From: Allobacillus halotolerans
GTDB taxonomy: Bacteria > Bacillota > Bacilli > Bacillales > Alkalibacillaceae
Strand: one strand, 5' to 3'
DNA: 64,000 nucleotides
Assembly (NCBI RefSeq): GCF_028743495.1
Contig: NZ_CP117968.1
Position 1 is the stretch's first letter. Every line of letters begins with the position of its first letter. Shown one piece after another: positions 1 to 7,646 of the stretch. A program made the position numbers and the translations under genes. Below the pieces are notes generated by a model, which saw only the letters and a program-made list of their open reading frames with translations, did not search any database and was not told where the DNA came from.

Positions 1-96
1 AAAGCGGAAGGAACAGAAGAAGAGATTCTGCATGAATTCCGCAGTGTTCGAGATGAAATTGAAAGACGAATCAAATGGCTCGCCGAGAATGAGTAG
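1..96 (+). CDS. C-terminal end of a low-molecular-weight phosphatase / arsenate reductase (ArsC-like), partial
   Basis: The first 31 codons visible run open from the window edge to TAG at 94-96. The peptide contains AEGTEEE followed by FRSVRDEIERRI, which resembles the last helix of thioredoxin-coupled arsenate reductases and related low-molecular-weight tyrosine phosphatases. The catalytic P-loop lies outside the window, so the assignment rests on a short tail and is tentative. Confidence 0.5.
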   Translation, partial: KAEGTEEEILHEFRSVRDEIERRIKWLAENE

Positions 97-219
97 GGCT
101 TTTGAAAGAAGAAGGAATTCTTCATAAACATTTTTCGTTCTTATAGGACTAAATCCCCCTTTTTCTTATTGTATTCTTATTAATTTTCTGTAAAATAAAA
201 GGGGGGGAGGGGAACGGTG

Positions 220-663
220 ATGAAAAAGTTCATACATAAAATTCGCTGGAAATATGTCGTGTTTACGTTTATTTATACGGCGCTTTTGTTGCTGGTTATA
301 TCGCCTTTTTTCTATATTTATTATGTCAATAATGGTGTGCCCATTTTCGATGAACGACTGGAAGCGGCTACAATCGATCATTTAGAATCGGTTGGTCTTT
401 CAGAAGAAGAAATTTCAGATGCAAAAATAGTTCGACCGCCTTACGATACACACCAAGATTATTATAAAGCGCATGTTTTTGTCAGCTTCGTCGATGATCC
501 CGATGTCTATTACATATACGGAAAAGAAAAGTACTTTGGTGACATCGTCCAATACTGCGAAAAGGAAGTGGTGCTGCCAAAAGGGAATGAACTCGTTTTA
601 GAGGCGATGAGTTATGATGAAGATGGCTGTGTGTCCATGCCAATCGAGGACACGGAAGATTAA
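220..663 (+). CDS. Small membrane-anchored protein of unknown function (DUF3139-like)
   Basis: About 147 residues. An N-terminal basic stretch is followed by one strong hydrophobic segment (roughly residues 10-33), then a hydrophilic extracytoplasmic domain with two cysteines near the C-terminus that could form a disulfide. A G-rich Shine-Dalgarno (201-212) precedes GTG 217 and ATG 220; ATG has the better spacing. The length and single N-terminal anchor recall DUF3139 proteins of bacilli, but that is only a resemblance. A terminator follows, so it is probably monocistronic. Confidence 0.6.
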   Translation: MKKFIHKIRWKYVVFTFIYTALLLLVISPFFYIYYVNNGVPIFDERLEAATIDHLESVGLSEEEISDAKIVRPPYDTHQDYYKAHVFVSFVDDPDVYYIYGKEKYFGDIVQYCEKEVVLPKGNELVLEAMSYDEDGCVSMPIEDTED

Positions 664-678
664 CCTACATAATCGGTT

Positions 679-711
679 AAACACCTGATCTACGTGATTG
701 GGTGTTTTTTT
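679..711 (+). terminator. Rho-independent terminator
   Basis: AACACC pairs with GGGTGTT around a short loop and is followed by a run of T. It ends the 220-663 gene. Confidence 0.75.
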
Positions 712-730
712 CTGTTCATTTTACCCATTA

Positions 731-870
731 GGGACCATATATTTTGAATCTGGGTGCATATTTACGATGTTTGGGCTTATAAGTTAGCCAGTTGGTCGCA
801 TAACGGAGTCTTTTGGGCTCATAATCTCGTCTTCAGGCACATATTTACGGAAAAAGGGAGCATATCACCA
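731..870. repeat. Intergenic 21-bp phased array, family A, copy A1
   Basis: Seven degenerate units share a GGGnnCATAT(A/T)TT core. Core starts are at about 736, 757, 778, 799, 820, 840 and 861, a 21-bp period with one 20. It fills most of the 356-bp gap before the metal-ATPase operon and starts just after a terminator. No gene is seen here. Confidence 0.7.
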
Positions 871-950
871 GCCGTCTAATAGTCTTTTGTGCAGTTTTTA
901 TGCAACGATTGACCACTATCCAGAAAGATTTCCACAAAAATCTGTATATC

Positions 951-992
951 TTGATATAGGTCAAGGAATAGAACCACAATCCCTTCTATACT
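951..992 (+). promoter_or_regulatory. FNR box and promoter of the metal-ATPase operon
   Basis: TTGAT-ATAG-GTCAA (951-964) differs by one base from the FNR consensus TTGAT-N4-ATCAA. A -10 element TATACT lies at 987-992, giving a start near 999 and the box centre at about -41.5. That is the classical class II activator position. No good -35 hexamer is present, as expected for an activated promoter. Confidence 0.65.
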
Positions 993-1025
993 TAAGATGA
1001 ACCAAAAAACAAAGGAGAGATGAAG

Positions 1026-1241
1026 ATGAAAACAACTAAATTTCAATTAGAAACGTTAACATGTCCATCTTGCATCAAAAAGATTGAAAGTAACTTAGGA
1101 AAAATGGATGGTGTGGATGAAGTGAAGGTTCTCTTTAACTCAAGTAAAGTCAAGGTCCAATACGATGAAGCAAAAGTGAATAAGGATCAACTTGAAGATA
1201 CGGTCACGAAGCTTGGTTACCCAGTATTGTCAGCTTCTTGA
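1026..1241 (+). CDS. Heavy-metal-associated (HMA) domain protein, CopZ-like
   Basis: A 71-residue protein that is essentially one HMA ferredoxin-like fold. The metal-binding loop has CPSC (Cys13 and Cys16). Proteins of this type carry Cu(I) or a similar soft metal to a P-type ATPase. AAAGGAGAG (1010-1018) supports ATG 1026 rather than ATG 1020. It is the first gene of a tight operon with a second HMA protein and the ATPase, which itself lacks an HMA domain. Probable role: separate metal-delivery domain; the metal is not determined. Confidence 0.8.
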   Translation: MKTTKFQLETLTCPSCIKKIESNLGKMDGVDEVKVLFNSSKVKVQYDEAKVNKDQLEDTVTKLGYPVLSAS

Positions 1242-1256
1242 TTGGAGGGGAACACA

Positions 1257-1463
1257 TTGAAAAAGATACTCCTCACCATTGATCCACTCACTTGCCCAGG
1301 ATGTGCAAGTGAGATGGAATCAATGATTCTTGAAAAAGAAGGTATTGAATTTGGAAAGGTATTTCATCAACTTGGCAAGGTTTTATGCCGGTATGATGAA
1401 GAAAAGATTGATTCGGACACGGTAGAACATTGGATACAACAAATTGATACAAAAGTCAGGTAA
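1257..1463 (+). CDS. Second HMA-type metal-binding protein
   Basis: About 68 residues with CPGC (Cys13 and Cys16) at the usual HMA position. The start is TTG 1257 after GGAGGGG, 15 bp past the stop of the first HMA protein. The two proteins are clearly diverged, so they may bind different partners or act one after the other. The ATPase start lies about 20 bp downstream. Likely co-transcribed under the upstream FNR box. Confidence 0.7.
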   Translation: MKKILLTIDPLTCPGCASEMESMILEKEGIEFGKVFHQLGKVLCRYDEEKIDSDTVEHWIQQIDTKVR

Positions 1464-1484
1464 AAAAGAGAGGGAGTGTTCAGA

Positions 1485-3380
1485 ATGATTCGTTGGATAC
1501 AAAGGCAGACAAATCAACTGACGTTTACGGCAGGAGCATTATTGATTATTGCTTTCATCGCTCATTGGATGGAGATTGTAGCAATCAAACAAGGGGCATT
1601 GATCGTCGCGACAATTGTTGCGGGTGTTCCGATTGCCATTAAAGCGTTCCAAGCATTGCGAATGAAAGCTTTTAGCATCGAGTTATTGGTGACCATTGCA
1701 GTAACAGCTGCGTTATTTATAGGAGAATATGTTGAATCGGCAGCGGTCACATTTCTATTCTTATTTGGAGCATATCTTGAAGCGCGTACACTCAACAAAA
1801 CAAGAGCATCATTAAGAGAATTGACGGAATTGGCACCGGATGAAGCTTCTGTTTTTCGAAATGGAGATTGGGTATCCGTATCGGTAGATGAAGTTGAAGA
1901 AGGAGAGAGAGTCGTCGTTCGCTCGGGCGGAAAAATTCCAGTCGATGGAAAAATTTTAACCGGTGAAGCAACGATTAATGAAGCGGCCATTACAGGTGAG
2001 TCTGTTCCAGTAGGAAAAACAAATGATGATGACGTTTTCAGCGGATCAATCATTGATTCAGGCTATATCGAAATGGTGGCTGAAAAAGTTGGAGAAGACA
2101 CTACGTTCGCAAAAATTATTGAGCTAGTGGAAGAAGCACAAGAATCCAAATCAAAAACACAACGGTTTTTAGATAAATTCGCAAATATTTATACACCATC
2201 AGTCGTTGTCTTATCGGTTCTCGTTTATTTGATCACCAAAGATCTTCACCTTGCGATCATCTTCTTGGTCATTGCTTGTCCAGGTGCGTTAGTCATTGGT
2301 GCGCCCGTGTCAAACGTGGCCGGCATCGGAAATGGAGCAAAGCGTGGCGTCTTGATCAAAGGCGGCGATGTCATGGACCGATTATCGAAAATCGACACCA
2401 TTGTCTTTGATAAAACAGGAACGCTAACAAGAGGAAAACCAGAAGTGACTGATTTTCATGTGATCGGCGATGAAAATCCTGACGACTTGCTACAAATGAT
2501 TGCGCAAGCAGAAATGGCTTCAGAGCATCATTTAGGAAAAACGATTGTCAAGCATGCAAAAGAAAAAGGGTTATCATTACAAAATGATTATGAATATGTT
2601 GATGTCGTAAAAGGAAACGGACTTAGAAACCGCGTTGCTGGCCATCAATTCAGCATTGGAAACCGAGCGTTAATGGAGATGGACGACATCAAACTAACAG
2701 ATGAAGTCAATAACTATGCAATCGAACAAGAAAAGAAAGGCAACACAGCCATTTTTGCAGCAAAAAACGGCCAATTAGTAGCCATCATTTCGATTGCTGA
2801 CCAAATCCGTGAAGATGCCGTTGACGCTTTGAAAGAACTTCGTGAACACGGAATCAAGCAAATGATCATGCTTACAGGTGATAATGCGCACACAGCGAAG
2901 CGAGTGGCAGATCAACTTGGCTTGGATGGGTATCATGCGGAACAATTGCCAGTAGATAAAGTGAAATTCGTAGAAAAGCTACAGAACGAAGGGCATAAAG
3001 TCGCGATGATCGGTGATGGAATCAATGATGCGCCATCTATTGCGAAAGCGGATATTGGATTGGCGATGGGCGAAGGTGGAACAGACGTCTCCATGGAAAC
3101 AGCTGATGTCGTCTTGATGGCGGATAAATTGAAGCAATTCTCTCACGCTTACGCATTAGCAAAAGTGACGGTTCGGAACATGAAACAAAACATGGGGTTT
3201 GCTGTCGGAACAGTATTCGTATTACTACTCGGTGTGCTAGTTGGAAGCATTCACTTAGCATCAGGCATGTTCGTCCACGAGGCAAGCATCCTGGTCGTCA
3301 TCTTGAATGGTATGCGGTTGATTCGATTCAACCGTGAACCATCAGAGAAAAAGATTAAACCATTACCTGCACATGCTTAA
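1485..3380 (+). CDS. Heavy-metal P1B-type ATPase with an atypical CPG membrane motif
   Basis: About 631 residues. Visible landmarks are the actuator motif TGES (about 170-173), the membrane motif ACPGAL (CPG about 265-267), the phosphorylation site DKTGT (about 309) and the hinge GDGIND (about 510). The usual N-domain HP dipeptide reads EHHLGK (about 348). There is no N-terminal HMA domain; two HMA proteins are encoded just upstream instead. The protein should move a transition-metal ion across the membrane using ATP. CPG replaces CPC, CPH or SPC, so metal and direction cannot be inferred safely. ATG 1485 has GGGAG at good spacing; GTG 1476 is the alternative. Confidence 0.85.
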   Translation: MIRWIQRQTNQLTFTAGALLIIAFIAHWMEIVAIKQGALIVATIVAGVPIAIKAFQALRMKAFSIELLVTIAVTAALFIGEYVESAAVTFLFLFGAYLEARTLNKTRASLRELTELAPDEASVFRNGDWVSVSVDEVEEGERVVVRSGGKIPVDGKILTGEATINEAAITGESVPVGKTNDDDVFSGSIIDSGYIEMVAEKVGEDTTFAKIIELVEEAQESKSKTQRFLDKFANIYTPSVVVLSVLVYLITKDLHLAIIFLVIACPGALVIGAPVSNVAGIGNGAKRGVLIKGGDVMDRLSKIDTIVFDKTGTLTRGKPEVTDFHVIGDENPDDLLQMIAQAEMASEHHLGKTIVKHAKEKGLSLQNDYEYVDVVKGNGLRNRVAGHQFSIGNRALMEMDDIKLTDEVNNYAIEQEKKGNTAIFAAKNGQLVAIISIADQIREDAVDALKELREHGIKQMIMLTGDNAHTAKRVADQLGLDGYHAEQLPVDKVKFVEKLQNEGHKVAMIGDGINDAPSIAKADIGLAMGEGGTDVSMETADVVLMADKLKQFSHAYALAKVTVRNMKQNMGFAVGTVFVLLLGVLVGSIHLASGMFVHEASILVVILNGMRLIRFNREPSEKKIKPLPAHA

Positions 3381-3407
3381 TCATCTAAACACTCCCTTTT
3401 ATTCGGA

Positions 3408-3434
3408 AACCAATGCCGTAGCATTGGTTTTTTT
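3408..3434 (+). terminator. Rho-independent terminator
   Basis: AACCAATGC pairs with GCATTGGTT around a CGTA loop and is followed by T7. It ends the metal-ATPase operon. Confidence 0.85.
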
Positions 3435-3451
3435 CTTTATCGTAAATTCTT

Positions 3452-3590
3452 TGGCACATATTTTTCTGAGTTTGGCTCAAAAAAGTCATTCATGGGCACA
3501 TATATTCAGTGAGTGGTATCAAATAATTTCAAGTAGGGTTCATATCGATATACAAGGGGTTCATATTTTACCGAATTGGACGCATATCAG
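3452..3590. repeat. Intergenic 21-bp phased array, family A, copy A2
   Basis: Seven units with cores at 3457, 3478, 3499, 3520, 3541, 3562 and 3583, an exact 21-bp period. The core is CATAT preceded by GG or GGG and often followed by TTTT. It sits directly after the operon terminator, and its last unit runs into a tRNA-like remnant. Confidence 0.75.
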
Positions 3591-3662
3591 TAATTCAATA
3601 GAGTAGACCAATAGCCTTCTAAGCTGTAGATTGGGCGTTCGAATCGCTCCTGGGTCGTACCA
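3589..3662 (+). pseudogene. Decayed tRNA-Arg(UCU)-like sequence
   Basis: The 3' half has normal tRNA geometry. A 5-bp anticodon stem (3611-3615 with 3623-3627) holds the loop CTTCTAA, reading anticodon UCU. A 5-nt variable loop follows, then a 5-bp T-stem with loop TTCGAAT (3638-3644), then CTGGGTC-G. The 5' half is degraded: the D-loop is short, extra bases sit before the anticodon stem, and the 5' acceptor strand is replaced by repeat-array sequence. Two extra bases precede the final CCA. It is not a functional tRNA as written. Confidence 0.5.
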
Positions 3663-3761
3663 GAATCCAGTAAGCCGTCACAACAGAGTAAATGGATTGA
3701 CGCTATTGAGATTATCACCGATGATAGAAGCAACAGATCCACTAAAGAATGGGGGATGAAA

Positions 3762-4478
3762 ATGACAGAGGAACATACACAAGAACAAGGCACAGGACAT
3801 ACGTGCCATCCGGGCGGGTCGCGAAAAGCCTGTGTTTCTCAAGTGCCGATCTTCAACCATCTTGGACATGAGCAGATGAATGAAATAATGAATGTAGTTC
3901 GACACGTTTCTTTCAAGAAAGGAGAGACAATCTTCGGGGCTGGGGACTGGTCGGATACGTTGTATATCATTCACCAAGGGAAGGTAAAGATCTATCGGTT
4001 GGCAGAGTCTGGGAAAGAACAAATTTTAACAGTGCTATACCCAGGTGACTTTACAGGGGAATATGCATTATTCAACGAATCGACGCACCATGACTATGCT
4101 GAGGCGATGGAAAAAACGAATATCTGTATGATCAAAAAGGAAGATCTACAAAATTTTTTAATGAAGTATCCAACCATATCGCTAAAAATGTTGACAGAGT
4201 TCTCTAAACGACTGGAAGAATCAGGATCGCAAACAACAAACTTCGCAACCGAAAGAGTCGAAACCAGAATCGCATTATACCTAGCCGATTTAGCGAATAA
4301 AAGTGGAAGTGAAACCATCAAACTGCCAATGAGCCGTCATGACCTAGCATCTTACTTAGGAACCTCACCGGAAACAATTAGTCGACGCCTGGCAGATTTA
4401 GAGGACCGTGGATTGATTAAGCAACTTTCAAGAACGAATATTGAAATCATCGATATGGATGGGTTGTTGTTGATATAA
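3762..4478 (+). CDS. Crp/Fnr-family regulator, FNR-type DNA specificity
   Basis: About 238 residues: an N-terminal cyclic-nucleotide-type beta-barrel (roughly 30-150), a dimer helix, and a C-terminal winged helix. The recognition helix has E204-x-x-S207-R208 (ETISR), the residue set that reads TTGAT half-sites in FNR. Two cysteines near the N-terminus (Cys15 and Cys24, spaced C-X8-C) could sense redox state or hold an Fe-S cluster, but the four-cysteine pattern of enteric FNR is not seen. ATG 3762 has GGGGG at good spacing. FNR boxes lie before the operons on both sides, so these are its probable targets. Confidence 0.8.
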   Translation: MTEEHTQEQGTGHTCHPGGSRKACVSQVPIFNHLGHEQMNEIMNVVRHVSFKKGETIFGAGDWSDTLYIIHQGKVKIYRLAESGKEQILTVLYPGDFTGEYALFNESTHHDYAEAMEKTNICMIKKEDLQNFLMKYPTISLKMLTEFSKRLEESGSQTTNFATERVETRIALYLADLANKSGSETIKLPMSRHDLASYLGTSPETISRRLADLEDRGLIKQLSRTNIEIIDMDGLLLI

Positions 4479-4536
4479 ATATTTATCAAAAATAAAACTC
4501 ATCAACGTCATGTCGATGAGTCAAAGAGGAAGAATG

Positions 4537-5463
4537 TTATAGCAATGTAATTCCAATTAAGAATCCAGTGATAAACAATAGACTAAATGCCCAATGATGG
4601 ACGGCGGCATGTTTCATACCAGCTAACTCTTCAGCTCTTGTGGCATCCTTTCGGTAAGATGTCACAAGTCTGATTGCTAATGGTATCGCTAAAATGGAGA
4701 GAACAACCGTCCATGGTAGGTAATCCCCCAAGACTAATAAAAACATGGTTAGATAGCCAAACATGAGGATAACCGTAAGTAACTTAACCGCATTTCTTTT
4801 TCCAAGTAAAATTGGGATTGTCATACGGTGATTGGTGTCTTTTTGAATATCACGAATATTATTTGTCAGGATCATCGTGGAAATCATCCAGGCGAAAGGC
4901 AGAGCGATTAAAAAAGCGTGAAAACCAGGGTGCTCGCCTTGAATCCATAAAGAGACGAACAGAGGGGCTGGGCCCATAAAAATAAATGCCGTCACTTCAC
5001 CAAGTGCCATTGAAGACAATGGGCGGGGACCACCAGAATATAGCCACCCAGCAATCATTCCTGCAACTCCTACTAAAACGATCCAAAAAGTTGTCAGTAT
5101 TGCAAGCCACAGTCCAATCAATGAGGCGATTGCCAGCATCAATGCTGCGACTTTCGGTAAAGAATCATGACTCGGTCCGTGGACGATTCCGGAGTCTTCA
5201 ATAGGCTGAATCCATTTCTCCTGATCCTGCCCTCGCTTGAAATCATAATAGTCATTCAGCATGTTAATCGAACCTTGAACGAGTAATATGGCAAAAAGAA
5301 ACAGTATGAAAATTTCTATTTGAAAAGTATGATGTTGTATCGACAAAACAGCTCCTGCAGATGCAGGAGCAATCGTTCCGGTAAACGTTAGTGGCCGAAA
5401 AAGATGAAACCAAGAATGTCGGTAATGGTATAGCTCGGCCGGATGCTTAATCGCTAAACTCAT
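4537..5463 (-). CDS. UbiA-family prenyltransferase (MenA-like)
   Basis: About 308 residues with roughly eight to nine membrane segments. Two Asp-rich motifs are visible: NMLNDYYDFKRGQD and the later NNIRDIQKD, which bind prenyl diphosphate through Mg2+. The closest functional analogue is 1,4-dihydroxy-2-naphthoate polyprenyltransferase of menaquinone synthesis, but no other men genes are nearby, so another aromatic acceptor is possible. Several ATG codons cluster at the start; the Met at 5463 fits AGAGAGG best. It lies downstream of the 165-residue membrane protein and probably shares its FNR-controlled promoter. Confidence 0.75.
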   Translation of the reverse strand: MSLAIKHPAELYHYRHSWFHLFRPLTFTGTIAPASAGAVLSIQHHTFQIEIFILFLFAILLVQGSINMLNDYYDFKRGQDQEKWIQPIEDSGIVHGPSHDSLPKVAALMLAIASLIGLWLAILTTFWIVLVGVAGMIAGWLYSGGPRPLSSMALGEVTAFIFMGPAPLFVSLWIQGEHPGFHAFLIALPFAWMISTMILTNNIRDIQKDTNHRMTIPILLGKRNAVKLLTVILMFGYLTMFLLVLGDYLPWTVVLSILAIPLAIRLVTSYRKDATRAEELAGMKHAAVHHWAFSLLFITGFLIGITLL

Positions 5464-5511
5464 CTGCATCATCCTCTCTAACATGCCTTATCGTTTATAT
5501 AACCCACATTA

Positions 5512-6009
5512 CTAGATTTGAAGCATCAATGCGATGATTCCTAGAAAGCCGATGACTTCAACACCTGCGACTAGTGCAGTAAATCGAAAAGCGCGGTTCA
5601 ATGGAGTGCACATATCTTTTTTGGCTAAATTCCATATCGTATTATCTTCTAATACATTCATTGTTTTTCGGAACCCAATCAAAGAACCCCAAAGTAATAC
5701 GAAAACAGCTAAAAAGAAGGCAGCAATGAACTTACGCCCATACATTGTTGTATATAAATCACTCCATTGGTCAATTGGCCCGAGGATGGTACCGAGTAGA
5801 ATACCTGTGAAAATGACACCGATCCCTTCAATGACAAATAACCAATGCGTATGTTTCATCAAAGCAGTTAAAAACGTACGTTGTTGGGCCCGATCTAATT
5901 TATTGGAAGCGGGATAGACTGCCCACCCGACAAACATAACCCCTCCGACCCATAAGATTGCTATGACAATATGCAACCAAAGCACTGTTTGATACATTGT
6001 CCATATCAT
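5512..6009 (-). CDS. Four-helix integral membrane protein, CopD / DUF2269-like
   Basis: 165 residues with four hydrophobic segments. A histidine lies in the first helix (WLHIVIAILW) and more histidines lie at the start of the second (KHTHW). This layout is typical of the CopD-like and DUF2269 membrane families and of small b-heme membrane proteins. A GGAGGG Shine-Dalgarno supports ATG 6009. It is the first gene of a two-gene operon with the prenyltransferase. A role in low-oxygen electron transfer or copper handling is inference from the FNR box only. Confidence 0.6.
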   Translation of the reverse strand: MIWTMYQTVLWLHIVIAILWVGGVMFVGWAVYPASNKLDRAQQRTFLTALMKHTHWLFVIEGIGVIFTGILLGTILGPIDQWSDLYTTMYGRKFIAAFFLAVFVLLWGSLIGFRKTMNVLEDNTIWNLAKKDMCTPLNRAFRFTALVAGVEVIGFLGIIALMLQI

Positions 6010-6041
6010 CGGATACCCTCCTCATTTCTACCCTCAATATG

Positions 6042-6083
6042 ATCGTATCAACGTTTGACGCTCATTTCCTTGATGTAAATCAA
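6042..6083 (-). promoter_or_regulatory. Perfect FNR box and promoter of the 6009-4537 operon
   Basis: TTGAT-GTAA-ATCAA (6070-6083) matches the FNR consensus exactly and is a palindrome. On the minus strand a TACGAT -10-like hexamer lies at 6047-6042, putting the start near 6035 and the box centre at about -41.5. This is the same geometry as at the metal-ATPase operon. Confidence 0.7.
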
Positions 6084-6259
6084 GAAACGTAAAATGGAAC
6101 TGTTTTCCAAGTGCAAATATTCACATAATATTAATAAACGCTGATAAATATTAAGGAGTTCCATGATATAATAGAACTAGAGAGGGAAGGTATTCCGCTC
6201 TATATCCGACAAACTTTGTAAAGACATTTTACTCTTCAAAATAATAGGAGGGGGTTCAT

Positions 6260-6508
6260 ATGTTTTTGGATAGACAATATCAGTATGATGAAGGAATTGA
6301 TCGGATGATGAATGAAGGTGGCGTATTCCATCCGGATGTGTTGAATGAGCTTAATGATCAAGCCCACTTAGTGGAGCACGAATATATTTACAACGAAGGA
6401 ATTGACCGGTTAGTCAACGAGGGAGGTTTATATATCCCGATGATCCAGGAAAGGAATGAATGGTTTGTTGAACCGATGGAACTTGTGTTGGCTGAAAATG
6501 AATTATAA
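6260..6508 (+). CDS. Small protein with two EGIDR-NEGG repeats, unknown function
   Basis: 82 residues, acidic, with no membrane segment or signal peptide. Two copies of a motif are present: YDEGIDRMMNEGG (about residues 9-21) and YNEGIDRLVNEGG (about 44-56). A strong GGAGGGGG Shine-Dalgarno precedes ATG 6260, and a TGATATAAT extended -10 lies at 6164-6172. A good terminator follows. I do not recognise the family; the codon use and signals argue that it is a real gene. Confidence 0.7.
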   Translation: MFLDRQYQYDEGIDRMMNEGGVFHPDVLNELNDQAHLVEHEYIYNEGIDRLVNEGGLYIPMIQERNEWFVEPMELVLAENEL

Positions 6509-6514
6509 TCCATA

Positions 6515-6557
6515 AAAAAATCTGCACTGCTAATCAAAATAGCGTGCAGATTTTTTA
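6515..6557 (+). terminator. Rho-independent terminator
   Basis: AAAATCTGCAC pairs with GTGCAGATTTT, then T-rich sequence. It ends the 82-residue gene. Confidence 0.8.
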
Positions 6558-6572
6558 TATGTAAACGATAAA

Positions 6573-6604
6573 AGCATGAAGTGCGAGGCACTCCATGCTT
6601 TTGA
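6573..6604 (-). terminator. Terminator of the SurA-like gene
   Basis: AAGCATG-AGTGC pairs with GCACT-CATGCTT; the minus strand reads into TTTTATC. It lies just past the stop of the lipoprotein gene. Confidence 0.7.
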
Positions 6605-6609
6605 TTACG

Positions 6610-7386
6610 TTAGATCAATATTTCAATCTCTTGTTTTTCACGTAGCTCGTCAATGTACTTTTGTTGCTGCTCTTGAGCTTTCTGTGACTGTAGTTGTTGT
6701 TCTAATTGAGGTTTCATTGTTTCAAAGTCTTGTACTTCTTGTTCCATTTCTTTAGCTTGTGATTCGTAATTTTCATACGCTTCTTGTAGTTCTTCTTCTG
6801 TGACATCGGCATCTTCAATATTTTCTTCCATGAATTTATTGATCACAATGTTTCTTTTAATGTCATTTTTGATCTCTTCTTCTGTAACGTCATTTTCTTC
6901 AAAAACTTCTTGAACATCATCTGTTTCATACTGTTCTTTCAGTTGAGTCACTAGCTCATCATAATTTGATTTAACTTCATCTTCAGATGCTTCAATACCG
7001 TTTTCTTTTGCAGATTGCTCGATGACTTCTGTATTGATTAACTGATCTAAAGCAGTCTGTTGAATGCCTTCTTTATTTTCGTCAATGTTCATGCCATACA
7101 TTTGATACTGTTGCTGAATAGCATTTACGTTTAGTGCAAGTTGTTCATTTGTGATTTCTTCTCCGTTTACTTTTGCAACAACGTCAGGAAATTCATCTGC
7201 TTTTACTTCTTCGACTTCTTGCTGACCTTCATTGTTTTCGCCTTCAGCATTTTCTGTTTGTTCAGTATTCTCATTTTCGGATTCGTTGGCGTTTTCACCA
7301 TTCTCGTTATCCCCATCGTCACCACCGCATGCAACCGCTACAATGGATAAAAGTAACAATACGCTGATGAGAAATAATTTTTTCAT
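6610..7386 (-). CDS. SurA N-terminal-domain lipoprotein (extracytoplasmic chaperone-like)
   Basis: 258 residues. A lipoprotein signal (about 18 hydrophobic residues, lipobox VAVAC) is followed by a very acidic Asn/Glu-rich linker (about 20-55). A SurA-N-type helical domain follows (about 65-200), then a Gln/Glu-rich coiled C-terminus. No parvulin PPIase domain is visible, unlike PrsA, so a holdase or folding role outside the membrane is more likely than isomerase activity. ATG 7386 has AAGGAAGGG upstream; the longer open frame to 7455 lacks a signal-peptide start. Confidence 0.75.
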   Translation of the reverse strand: MKKLFLISVLLLLSIVAVACGGDDGDNENGENANESENENTEQTENAEGENNEGQQEVEEVKADEFPDVVAKVNGEEITNEQLALNVNAIQQQYQMYGMNIDENKEGIQQTALDQLINTEVIEQSAKENGIEASEDEVKSNYDELVTQLKEQYETDDVQEVFEENDVTEEEIKNDIKRNIVINKFMEENIEDADVTEEELQEAYENYESQAKEMEQEVQDFETMKPQLEQQLQSQKAQEQQQKYIDELREKQEIEILI

Positions 7387-7507
7387 ATAAAATAACCCTT
7401 CCTTTGAGTGAATTAAATTAGGTACGACCTGAATTTTAGCACACGGTTCCAACAATATACAAGCTTTAACAGGAATTGAAATTAAAATGTAATATATTTC
7501 TTTTCAC

Positions 7508-7536
7508 TTGCTTTTTTACTGGAGGCGAGTTATAGT
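7508..7536 (+). promoter_or_regulatory. Sigma-A promoter of the cold-shock gene
   Basis: TTGCTT-N17-TATAGT. The start would lie about 105 nt before the ATG, giving the long untranslated leader typical of csp mRNAs. Confidence 0.6.
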
Positions 7537-7646
7537 AGTAAATGTACGAAATGATTCGATTCATTGTTTACTTGGGTGGCCTCTCTTTAGGAAGTCAAAG
7601 TAACAAGATCCAATTGTTTTGTAGTATTTTAAAGGAGGTCATTCAT

